A stretch of DNA of 58,070 nucleotides from Candidatus Lutacidiplasma silvani (lineage in GTDB: Archaea > Thermoplasmatota > Thermoplasmata > Lutacidiplasmatales > UBA184), in contig JAKIVZ010000013.1 in NCBI GenBank assembly GCA_022750295.1, positions 1 to 58,070 on the forward strand, given 5' to 3'. Below, piece after piece: positions 8,743 through 15,848 of the stretch. Each line of letters starts with the position of its first letter. Positions within the stretch are counted from its first letter, which is position 1. A program made the position numbers and the translations under genes. The notes under the pieces were generated by a model that was not told the DNA's origin, did no database searches, and saw only the letters and a program-made list of their open reading frames with translations.

Positions 8743-9009
8743 TCAGCGTCGAGCGACGCTCTTGCCCTGGACCCCTTCCTCGAGGGCGCCGGCCGCTCGC
8801 CCGCGGCGCGCGGGCTGGCGATGGAGGGAGGGAGCGATCGACAGGACCGAACCCCGGACCGTCGCCTCGAGCTCCTGGCCGTCCACCCAGCCAAGTTCCC
8901 GCACGTCGCGCGGAGGGACGGAGAGGACCCAGCGGTAGTAGGTCGTACCCTCGTAGACTCGGTTCACGACCTTGTGGATTCGCACCGGCTCTCCCTCCTG
9001 GTCCCGCAT
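8743..9009 (-). CDS. AbrB/SpoVT-like DNA-binding protein
   Basis: An 88-residue protein. Its first 50 residues (for example TTYYRWVLSVPPRDVRELGW followed by VDGQELEATVRGSVLSI) match the swapped-hairpin AbrB/SpoVT pattern: short beta strands, a P-x-x-V/L-R-E-L-G-W segment, then D/G-Q-E-L. Such proteins are dimeric transcriptional regulators or antitoxins. The C-terminal tail is Arg/Gly/Ala-rich. The gene is divergent from the M29-like peptidase gene, and a perfect palindrome lies between the two starts, so autoregulation is plausible. No toxin partner of a known type is adjacent. Confidence 0.65.
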   Translation of the reverse strand: MRDQEGEPVRIHKVVNRVYEGTTYYRWVLSVPPRDVRELGWVDGQELEATVRGSVLSIAPSLHRQPARRGRAAGALEEGVQGKSVARR

Positions 9010-9031
9010 CCCCGGGGTCGGATTAGGCTGC

Positions 9032-9053
9032 TAACTCGCGTACGAGTTAAATA
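9032..9053. promoter_or_regulatory. Divergent promoter with palindromic operator
   Basis: TAACTCG-CGTA-CGAGTTA (9032-9049) is a perfect inverted repeat with 7-bp arms and a 4-bp spacer. It overlaps the TATA-like TTAAATA (9047-9053), so a bound dimer would block the basal factors. It sits between the AbrB-like gene (minus) and the M29-like gene (plus). The TATA centre is 28 nt before the ATG at 9078, the fifth codon of the latter. Confidence 0.6.
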
Positions 9054-9065
9054 GCTACTCTCGCG

Positions 9066-10199
9066 ATGCCGCCGACGATGCTCCCGAGCTACCCCGAGCC
9101 CCAGATGCGGGAGCTCGCCCGGAACATCCTCCGCCACACGCTGCGGATGAAGCGCGGGGAGAACCTCCTCATCGAAACGTGGAGTTCGACCCTCCCCTGG
9201 GCGTCGAGCATGGTCGTCGAGGCGCGGATCCTCGGAGTTCGCCCGATGCTGGTCGTCGAGCCCGAGGAGGCGTACTGGACGAGCGTGGCCGACGCGCCGC
9301 CCGCCAACGTCGGTCAGGTCGGGAGCCACGATTGGGCCGCCCTGAAGGCCGCGGACGCGCACATGTACTTCTACGGACCGCTGGACACCGCGCGGGAGGA
9401 GACCCTCCCGGAGCCGATCGTCGGGCGGATCGAGGCGAACGACCACGAGTGGTTCCGCCTCGTCGAGAAGAACGGCGTCCGGTCGGCCCGCTGGGACCTC
9501 GGTCGGACGAGCGAGGTCTCCGCCCGCCGCTACGGAGTCGACCTCGAGCGATGGCGCAACGAACTGATCGACGCCGCCTCCCTCGACCCGCGGACGCTCC
9601 AGAAGGACGGGGCCCGGGTCGGCGAACTCCTCCGACGGGGCCGGGAGGCCCGGGTCACCCACCCGAACGGGACCGACCTCACCCTGCGGCTGACCGGCCG
9701 TCGGCCGAAGATCGACGATGGGGTCATCGACGACGCCGACGTGAAGGCGGGGAACGTCGTCGCGGTCGTTCCGAGCGGCGTCACCGCCGTCGCGGTCGAC
9801 GAGACGTACGCGGAGGGGACGTTCGTCGGCAACCTCATCGGGGTGATGTTCGCGCGGGGCGTCGAAACTCCGCTCCGCGGCGGGGTCCTCACGTTCCGTA
9901 AGGGCCGTCTCGCCGAGTCGTCGTTCGAGTCCGGCGGCGAGGCGTTCCGGCGGGAGTTCGCCAAGATGGGCAAGGGGAAGGACCGGCCCGGCATCCTCTC
10001 GGTCGGACTCAACCCCCGGATCTCCTCGATCCCGCTCCTGTTCGACCAGGCGCGAGGGGTGATCACCGTCTCCATCGGCCGGAACTCGTGGGCCGGCGGA
10101 GCGACCCGCACCCCCCACTTCGCCGCCTTCCAGTCGCTCAAGGGCGGGACGCTGCAGATCGACGGAACGACCGTCGTCGACGCCGGCACGCTCGCGTAG
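9066..10199 (+). CDS. M29-family aminopeptidase-like protein
   Basis: A 377-residue cytoplasmic protein resembling the M29 (AmpS/PepS, thermophilic) metallo-aminopeptidases in length and overall pattern. It has an N-terminal helical part (RELARNILRHTLRMKRGENL), an internal VVAVVPSGVTAVAVDETYAEG segment, and a C-terminal SVGLNP followed by GVITVSIGRNSWAGGATRTP and HFAAF. In typical M29 enzymes the corresponding regions carry Glu and His/Asp metal ligands, such as GEV after the PSG motif and a final H-x-D. Here GEV is replaced by GVT and the last motif reads HFA, so metal binding may be altered or lost. Translation could begin at ATG 9066 or at ATG 9078, which is better spaced from the TATA box. 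Confidence 0.75.
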   Translation: MPPTMLPSYPEPQMRELARNILRHTLRMKRGENLLIETWSSTLPWASSMVVEARILGVRPMLVVEPEEAYWTSVADAPPANVGQVGSHDWAALKAADAHMYFYGPLDTAREETLPEPIVGRIEANDHEWFRLVEKNGVRSARWDLGRTSEVSARRYGVDLERWRNELIDAASLDPRTLQKDGARVGELLRRGREARVTHPNGTDLTLRLTGRRPKIDDGVIDDADVKAGNVVAVVPSGVTAVAVDETYAEGTFVGNLIGVMFARGVETPLRGGVLTFRKGRLAESSFESGGEAFRREFAKMGKGKDRPGILSVGLNPRISSIPLLFDQARGVITVSIGRNSWAGGATRTPHFAAFQSLKGGTLQIDGTTVVDAGTLA

Positions 10200-10244
10200 G
10201 GCCCTCCCGGGGACTCCGGGGGTCGGTCCCCCGTCCCCCGCAAC

Positions 10245-10556
10245 CTACCGGAAGTAGGCGGAAGCGCCCGAGTCGGCCGCCGCGCGCTTCTCCTCTTCGG
10301 CCTTCGCCGCCTCGAGGACGTCGAGGGCGAGCATCGCATTGAGCGGGATCAGCCGGATCCGACCGGATTCCTCGGGGACCGTCCCGTCGAGCTCGATGGC
10401 GAGGGAGTTGTCCCCGCCGACCGAAACGAGTCCGCGGAAGACCCCGGACGAAACCAGGGCGTCGTCGCGGGTCCCCGCCGAGCGGATCCGGACGCGGGAG
10501 CCGACGGTGAGCGCGATCGCCGGCTTCTTGGCCGACGGGGTGGCGTCGGCAGTCAC
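10245..10556 (-). CDS. Small beta-barrel (SH3/Sm-like) hypothetical protein
   Basis: A 103-residue protein translated from a GTG that overlaps the stop of the winged-helix gene (GTGA), so the two are co-translated. The central part (VGSRVRIRSAGTRDDALVSS, then VFRGLVSVGGDNSLAIELDG and RIRLIPLNAMLALDVLEA) has the alternating beta pattern of small barrels such as SH3, Tudor or Sm folds. It ends in a charged helical tail. No named family could be assigned. The tight coupling to a DNA-binding protein suggests the two work together, perhaps in nucleic-acid binding or transcriptional control. Confidence 0.7.
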   Translation of the reverse strand: MTADATPSAKKPAIALTVGSRVRIRSAGTRDDALVSSGVFRGLVSVGGDNSLAIELDGTVPEESGRIRLIPLNAMLALDVLEAAKAEEEKRAAADSGASAYFR

Positions 10557-11074
10557 GGGCGGGCTCCCTTCGTCCGCGCGGCCTTCGGCGTCGGTGGGGG
10601 CGCTTCCTGGAGCTTCTCGGCGCTCCACTTCTCGGCCAGTGCTTGCACGTGGTTCACGGTCTCCCGATATCGCTTGAGGGCGTTTTGGGCGTTGGCCTCG
10701 GTAAAGTCCCAGGCACGCGCGAGGTTCCCGTAGCGGATCCGGTACCCCTTGCGTCCCTTGCCGTCCTGCGCGCCCCCGACCTCCTCCAAAAGGTCGAGGG
10801 ACTTGAGTTTGTTGATGTGCCGGTAGATCGACGACTTCGGCGTCCCGAGCGTGGTGGCGAGCTCCTCGGCGTACCACGCGCGGGCCGGGTCGCGCAGGAG
10901 GCAGTCCTTCATCAGCCGATACGCGATCGACTCGCCGACGGGCCCGTCCCCCCCGCGGCCGTCGTCGCTCGGCGGGAGGTACCCGACGAGCCGGAGGAAT
11001 TCGACCAACACCTCGTCGAAGTCGGCGATCGGGGTCAGCGGGGTCGCGTAGCGAAGCTGCAGCTCGAACGGCAT
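10553..11074 (-). CDS. Winged helix-turn-helix regulator
   Basis: A 173-residue DNA-binding protein. The stretch WYAEELATTLGTPKSSIYRH followed by INKLKSLDLLEEVG and the wing RKGYRIRYG is a clear winged-helix motif of the ArsR/TrmB-like type. The start at ATG 11074 begins the conserved-looking MPFELQLRYATPLTPIADFD; an upstream in-frame ATG (11152) would add an unlikely Arg-rich leader. The C-terminus has a helical segment followed by a Pro/Lys tail. It forms a two-gene operon with the small-barrel gene at 10245 and is divergent from the molybdenum hydroxylase genes, which it could regulate. Confidence 0.85.
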   Translation of the reverse strand: MPFELQLRYATPLTPIADFDEVLVEFLRLVGYLPPSDDGRGGDGPVGESIAYRLMKDCLLRDPARAWYAEELATTLGTPKSSIYRHINKLKSLDLLEEVGGAQDGKGRKGYRIRYGNLARAWDFTEANAQNALKRYRETVNHVQALAEKWSAEKLQEAPPPTPKAARTKGARP

Positions 11075-11172
11075 CCGGTTCCACCGGCGGCAGGGCTTCC
11101 CCCCAAAAAAGGCGACCCCGTCGGCGGACCTGTCGCCCAAACGCTTTGACACGCCGGTCGGTCGGGGGGACG

Positions 11173-12018
11173 ATGACGTTCTCCCTCGAGCGACCCGAGA
11201 CGGTGGGGGAGGCGATCCGGATCCTCTCCGACCCGTCGTACGCCCCCGCGGTCCCGCTCGCGGGAGGGACCGACCTCCTCCTCGACGTCGACGAGGGGCG
11301 AATCCCGGCCCGCACGGTCGTCTCCCTCGCCCGGCTTCCCTGGAGGACGCTCCATTGGGAGGGCGACACCCTCGTCGTCGGGGCCACGCTGCCGTTCGCG
11401 AAGCTCCCCGCGGAGGCTGGGGTCCGGACCCGACTCCCCGGGCTCGTCGACGCGGTCGAGGCGGTCGGCAGCCTCGCGCTCCGGCACCGGGCCACGCTCG
11501 GGGGGAACCTCGGGCGGGCGGCCCCGGCGTCGGACGTCCTCCCGATCCTGCTCGCGGTCGGCGCGGTCGTCCGGCTCGTCTCGGCGTCGGGGGAACGGGA
11601 GGTCCCGATCGGCCAGTTCGTCCGCGGCTCGCGGGAAACCTCGCTCGCGCGGGCGGAGCTGATCGAGTCGGTCGCGATCCCGTCGGCGCCGCGCTCGGCG
11701 TACGTCTGGCAACGGGTCCGGCCGGCGAACGACGTCAGCCAGGTCGGCGTCGCGGTGGCCTGGGCCGGCGCGCCCGGAGCCTGGCAGGTCGCCCTCGGCG
11801 GTGTGTTGCCGACCCCCGTCCGGGTCGCCGAAGCGGAGGCGCAGTTGCCGAACGATCCTCCGACCGCGGCCGAGATCGACCTCGCCGCCCGGGCCGCCGC
11901 CGCCGGGGCCGCATTCACGACCGACAAGCGGGCGACCGAATCGTACCGACGACGCCTCGTGTCGACGCTGGTCCGGCGCGGGTTCGCCCGGGCGATGGCC
12001 GCCGGGGGAGTCCCATGA
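11173..12018 (+). CDS. Molybdenum hydroxylase FAD-binding (medium) subunit
   Basis: FAD subunit of a xanthine dehydrogenase/CO dehydrogenase-family enzyme that passes electrons from the 2Fe-2S subunit to an acceptor. It has 281 residues, normal for CoxM/CutM-type subunits. The pattern AVPLAGGTDLLLDV and the later ATLGGNLGRAAPASDVLP are the two FAD-binding signatures of this family. The start at ATG 11173 matches the family N-terminus (FSLERPETVGEAIRIL). The stop overlaps the next start (ATGA), making an M-S-L gene order as in the cox operon. Confidence 0.93.
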   Translation: MTFSLERPETVGEAIRILSDPSYAPAVPLAGGTDLLLDVDEGRIPARTVVSLARLPWRTLHWEGDTLVVGATLPFAKLPAEAGVRTRLPGLVDAVEAVGSLALRHRATLGGNLGRAAPASDVLPILLAVGAVVRLVSASGEREVPIGQFVRGSRETSLARAELIESVAIPSAPRSAYVWQRVRPANDVSQVGVAVAWAGAPGAWQVALGGVLPTPVRVAEAEAQLPNDPPTAAEIDLAARAAAAGAAFTTDKRATESYRRRLVSTLVRRGFARAMAAGGVP

Positions 12019-12488
12019 CCGGTCCCGTGGCGCTCGTCGTCAACGGTGTCCCGGCCCCGGCGACCGACGTCCCGGACGACGAACGGTTGCTCGACACCCT
12101 CCGATGGCGGCTCGGCCGGAAGGGGACGAAGGAGGGGTGCCGGACCGGCGACTGCGGGGCGTGCACCGTCCTCGTGGACGGCGAGACGACCCTCTCGTGC
12201 CTCACTCTCACCCACGAGGTCGCGGGGGCCGCGATCACGACGATCGAAGGGATCGCCGACGACGGCCTCGGACGACGGGTCCAGTCGGCGTTCGCCGAGG
12301 AGGACGCGCTCCAGTGCGGGTACTGCACCCCGGGCTTCATCGTCGCCGTGACCGGGGTCCTCGCCGAACTCGGCCCGAACGCGACGCGCGAATCGATCCT
12401 CGACGCGCTCCAGGGCAACCTCTGCCGGTGCACCGGCTACCTCGCGATCCAACGGGCCGTCGAGCGGGTCCGGGGGGGGACCCCGTGA
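12015..12488 (+). CDS. Molybdenum hydroxylase 2Fe-2S (small) subunit
   Basis: Electron-transfer subunit with two 2Fe-2S clusters, 157 residues. The plant-ferredoxin-type cluster ligands are in EGCRTGDCGACTVLVDG with a further Cys about 13 residues later (LSC). The second, alpha-helical domain binds its cluster through CGYC and CRC (LQCGYCTPGF, GNLCRCTGY). All eight cysteines are present. Both ends overlap neighbours by 4 nt (ATGA upstream, GTGA downstream), so the three subunits are probably translated in a coupled way. Confidence 0.96.
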   Translation: MTGPVALVVNGVPAPATDVPDDERLLDTLRWRLGRKGTKEGCRTGDCGACTVLVDGETTLSCLTLTHEVAGAAITTIEGIADDGLGRRVQSAFAEEDALQCGYCTPGFIVAVTGVLAELGPNATRESILDALQGNLCRCTGYLAIQRAVERVRGGTP

Positions 12489-14677
12489 TCCGGAGCGACG
12501 CGGCCCTCAAGTCCCGCGGCGGGGCGTCGTACGGTCTCGACCTCGAGACCCCGGGAATGCTCCACGGAGTCCTCGTTCCCGCCCCGGTCGCCTCGGGGAC
12601 GATCCGTTCGGTCGACCTCTCGGCCGCCCGACGGGCCCCCGGGGTCGTGGTCGCCGTCGGAGCGGGCGAGCTGGCCGCGCTCCTCCCCCACGGCGGCGAC
12701 CGGGACCGTCCGGTGTTCCCCTCGACCCAGGTCCTCTATCGGAACCAGCCGGTCGCGGCGGTCGCCGCGACCACGCTGGCCGAAGCCCGGGCCGCGGCCC
12801 GCCTCGTCCGGGTCGACGTCGCTCCCGCAGCCCCGCTCCTCGACATCGAGGACCGGTACCCGGAGTGGCCCACCGACCTCGCGACGAACGCCCCCGGGGT
12901 CGTCGCCCACGTCCTCGCCCGCCACGGGGACCTCGACCGGGCGTTCCGGTCGGCCGAGTTCGTCCATCGGGAGACGTACCGGACGAACGGGGTCCAGCAC
13001 GTGGCCCTCGAGCCGCACGCGTGCCTTGCCGAGGTGACCGACGGGACCTGGCGCGTTCGGACCACGACGCAGACCCCGTTCGGGGTCCGGGAGGACGCCG
13101 CCGAGATCCTCGGGATCCCGCCCGAGTCGCTCGTCGTGGAGGGGACGTGGGTGGGCGGAGGGTTCGGCTCGAAGGGGGCCGCCTTCCTCGAGCCGTTCGC
13201 CCTCGTCCTCGCCGCCGCGTCCGGACGGCCCGTCCGGGTCGCGTTCGGCTACCGGGACGAGTTCCTCCAGGACCGGACCACGCTCCCGGCGGTGCTCCGG
13301 TTCGAGACGGCGGTGGCGAAGGGAGTCATCACCGCCCGCCGGGTCCGGATGATGCTCGACACGGGCGCCTCGCTGCCCGGCCGGGACTTCGCGACCGGGT
13401 ATGCGATCGGGTTCCTCCTCGGCCCGTACCGGATCCCGGTCTTCGAGATGGAGGGGTACGCGATCCGGACGAACAAGCCCCCGTTCGGACCCCACCGGGC
13501 CCCGTTCGCCCCCCAGTGCGTGTTCGCGGTCGAGTCCCACACCGACAGCCTCGCCCGCCGGCTCGGGGTCGACCCGGTCGAGTTCCGGCTCCGTCACGTC
13601 TGGCGGGAGGGCGACCGGACCGCGCTCCATCAGGAAGTCGGACCGTTCGGCGCCACCGCAGCCCTCGAGCGGGCGCAGGGGACGATCGCCGATTGGCGTC
13701 GGACCCTCCCCGCGGGGACCGGCATCGGGGTCGGACTCGGGTTCTGGTCGACGTCGACCGGCGCCGGCGGCGAGGTCCGCCTGCGTCTCACGCCGGCGGA
13801 GCTCGTCATCGAACAAGCGGAGCACGAGATCGGAAGCGGGAGCATCGTCCGGGGCCTCGTGGCGGTCGCCGAGCGATACTTCGGGATCCCGGCCGACCGG
13901 ATCCGCGTCACCAACTCCCCGACGTCGACCGCCCCGTTCGACTCCGGGGTGTTCGGGAGCCGCACCGCGGGGGCGTTGGGACGTGCGATCGAGGCGGCGG
14001 GCGACCGGCTGTTGACCGAGCTCCGGTCGCGGTCAGGGGCGACCGACCCGGTCCGCCTGGAATCCGGTCCGGGGGGGTTCCTCGTCGTCGGCGGGTCGTC
14101 GCGGCGGCCGCTCGCCGACCTCCTGACCGTCGAGGAACGGCGGGACGGACTCGTCGCCGAGGGGCGCCACTACGGCCGGTCCGGGGCGATCGACACCTCC
14201 CGGGTCGTCGAGGGGTCGTTCTACCCGTACACCGATTTCACCGCGGCGGTCCAGGTGGCCGCGGTCCGCGTCGACCGTGAGACCGGCAGCGTGAAGGTGA
14301 TCCGATACGCCGCGTTCCACGACGTCGGGACGAGCCTCGACCCCCGAATGGTCCGCGGGCAGGTGGAGGGGGGGGTCGCGATGGGGCTCGGCACCGCGCT
14401 CACGGAGGAGACGCTCTGGGGCGCGGACGGACGGATGCTGAACCCGGGGCTCCTCGACTACCGGGTCCCGACGATCGCCGAGATCCCTCCGACCGAGGTC
14501 GTCGCGATCGAAGGGTTCCTCGGTGCCGGACCGTTCGGAGCGAAGGGGCTCGGGGAGCCCCCGATCATCCCCGTTCCGGCGGCGGTCGCGAACGCCGTGA
14601 CCGACGCCACCGGGGTCCGGGTCACCGAGTTGCCGTTGACCCCGGAGCGCGTGGCCCGAGCCCTTATGCTCCTGTAG
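12485..14677 (+). CDS. Molybdenum hydroxylase Mo-cofactor (large) subunit
   Basis: Catalytic subunit carrying molybdopterin, 730 residues, GTG start overlapping the previous stop. The cofactor-binding segment TWVGGGFGSKG is near residue 220, and the C-terminal GAGPFGAKGLGEPP near 677-691 holds the active-site glutamate. The substrate-loop region at about 331 reads PFGPHRAPFAPQ. It lacks the form I CO dehydrogenase signature AYxCSFR and the form II signature AYRGAGR. The enzyme is therefore likely an aldehyde, purine or other hydroxylase rather than a CO dehydrogenase; the true substrate is unknown. No cofactor-maturation genes are adjacent. purP follows, but it appears to have its own promoter. 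Confidence 0.92.
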   Translation: MIRSDAALKSRGGASYGLDLETPGMLHGVLVPAPVASGTIRSVDLSAARRAPGVVVAVGAGELAALLPHGGDRDRPVFPSTQVLYRNQPVAAVAATTLAEARAAARLVRVDVAPAAPLLDIEDRYPEWPTDLATNAPGVVAHVLARHGDLDRAFRSAEFVHRETYRTNGVQHVALEPHACLAEVTDGTWRVRTTTQTPFGVREDAAEILGIPPESLVVEGTWVGGGFGSKGAAFLEPFALVLAAASGRPVRVAFGYRDEFLQDRTTLPAVLRFETAVAKGVITARRVRMMLDTGASLPGRDFATGYAIGFLLGPYRIPVFEMEGYAIRTNKPPFGPHRAPFAPQCVFAVESHTDSLARRLGVDPVEFRLRHVWREGDRTALHQEVGPFGATAALERAQGTIADWRRTLPAGTGIGVGLGFWSTSTGAGGEVRLRLTPAELVIEQAEHEIGSGSIVRGLVAVAERYFGIPADRIRVTNSPTSTAPFDSGVFGSRTAGALGRAIEAAGDRLLTELRSRSGATDPVRLESGPGGFLVVGGSSRRPLADLLTVEERRDGLVAEGRHYGRSGAIDTSRVVEGSFYPYTDFTAAVQVAAVRVDRETGSVKVIRYAAFHDVGTSLDPRMVRGQVEGGVAMGLGTALTEETLWGADGRMLNPGLLDYRVPTIAEIPPTEVVAIEGFLGAGPFGAKGLGEPPIIPVPAAVANAVTDATGVRVTELPLTPERVARALMLL
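14663..14668 (+). promoter_or_regulatory. TATA-like box for purP, inside the end of the Mo-subunit gene
   Basis: CTTATG is centred 28 nt before the ATG at 14694 and lies within the last codons of the upstream gene, indicating that purP-gcvT can be transcribed separately. Confidence 0.45.
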
Positions 14678-14693
14678 CGTCCGCGCGGCTCCG

Positions 14694-15848
14694 ATGCTCG
14701 ACCGGGGGGAGATCGTCGACCTGCTGGCCGACTACCCGAAGCCCCCCATCGTGGCGTCGGTCGGCTCCCACTCGGCGCTCGACATCGCCGACGGTGCCGT
14801 CACCGAGGGGTTCCGGACGCTGGTCCTCGCCCAAGCGGGGCGGGAGGCGACGTATGCGCAGTACTACCGGACGCGACGCGACGCCACGGGACGGGCGATC
14901 CGGGGGTGCGTCGACGAGGTCTGGACGTACCCGAGGTTCGCCGACCTCGCGAAGTTCGCCACCCAGGAACGGCTCCGCTCGGTGGGCGCGCTCCTCGTCC
15001 CGAACCGGGCGCTCAGCTCGTACGTTCCGCTCGACACGATCGAGTCGGAGTTCCGCGTGCCGCTCGTCGGGTCCCGCTCGCTCCTGCGGATCGAGGAGCG
15101 GACCGAGCGGGAGAACTACTACACCCTCCTCGAGGCCGCCGGGATCCCGACCCCGACGAAGATCCCCGACCCGAGGTCGATCGACGGCCTCGCCATCGTG
15201 AAGCTCCCCCACGCGCAGAAGCGGCTCGAGCGCGGGTTCTTCACGGTCGCGAGCTCCGCGGAGTACGAGCGGAAGAGTCGGTTCCTCCTCGACCAGGGGA
15301 CGATCCGGGCCGAGGACCTCGCGACCGCGCGGATCGAGCGGTACGTCATCGGTCCGGTCTTCAACTTCAATTTCTTCTTCTCCCCCTTGTTCCCCCGGGC
15401 CGAGGGGCTCGAGCTCCTCGGGGTCGACGAGCGCCGCGAGAGCTCGCTGGACGGACTGGTCCGGCTCCCCGCCGCCCAGCAGCTCGAACTCGAACAGGCC
15501 GGTCGCGTGCCCGAGTACACCGTCGTCGGCCACGGGACGCTGACGGTCCGGGAATCGATCCTCGAGGACGTGTTCCGGCTCGGCGAGAAGTTCGTCCACG
15601 CCTCCCAGGGTCGGTATCCGCCGGGGATCCTCGGACCGTTCTGCCTCCAGACGTGCCTCGACAAGGACGGTCGGCCGACGGTCTTCGACGTCGCCGCCCG
15701 GATCGGCGGGGGGACGAACATCCACCTCGGTCTCGGCCACCCGTACGGCAACGCGCTCTGGCGGGAACCGATGAGCTCCGGACGCCGGCTGGCCCGCGAG
15801 ATCCGGCTCGCGATGGACGACGGGCGGCTCGCGGAGATCGTGACGTGA
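14694..15848 (+). CDS. purP: Formate-dependent IMP biosynthesis enzyme PurP (FAICAR synthetase)
   Basis: ATP- and formate-dependent ligase of archaeal purine synthesis that converts AICAR to FAICAR. The protein has 384 residues, close to the usual size. It shows the family N-terminus (VASVGSHSALDIADGAVTEG), the conserved ERENYYTLLEAAG segment at the start of the ATP-grasp region, the FNFNFFFSPL segment, and the C-terminal RIGGGTNIHLG pattern. It replaces the folate-dependent PurH step. The stop overlaps the start of gcvT (GTGA), linking the two one-carbon enzymes in one transcript. Confidence 0.95.
   Translation: MLDRGEIVDLLADYPKPPIVASVGSHSALDIADGAVTEGFRTLVLAQAGREATYAQYYRTRRDATGRAIRGCVDEVWTYPRFADLAKFATQERLRSVGALLVPNRALSSYVPLDTIESEFRVPLVGSRSLLRIEERTERENYYTLLEAAGIPTPTKIPDPRSIDGLAIVKLPHAQKRLERGFFTVASSAEYERKSRFLLDQGTIRAEDLATARIERYVIGPVFNFNFFFSPLFPRAEGLELLGVDERRESSLDGLVRLPAAQQLELEQAGRVPEYTVVGHGTLTVRESILEDVFRLGEKFVHASQGRYPPGILGPFCLQTCLDKDGRPTVFDVAARIGGGTNIHLGLGHPYGNALWREPMSSGRRLAREIRLAMDDGRLAEIVT

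Noticed and set aside
8743-9009. AbrB-like gene as an antitoxin of a toxin-antitoxin pair
   Set aside because: No PIN, RelE, MazF or other toxin-like partner lies beside it; the neighbouring small ORF has no such fold.
10245-12452. Minus-strand open frame of about 735 codons spanning the small-barrel gene and the hydroxylase genes
   Set aside because: Only the last 103 codons look like protein; a GTG coupled to the winged-helix stop explains them, and the rest is antisense to the FAD and Fe-S subunits.
12485-14677. Annotation as aerobic carbon monoxide dehydrogenase
   Set aside because: The diagnostic active-site loop of form I and form II CoxL is absent.
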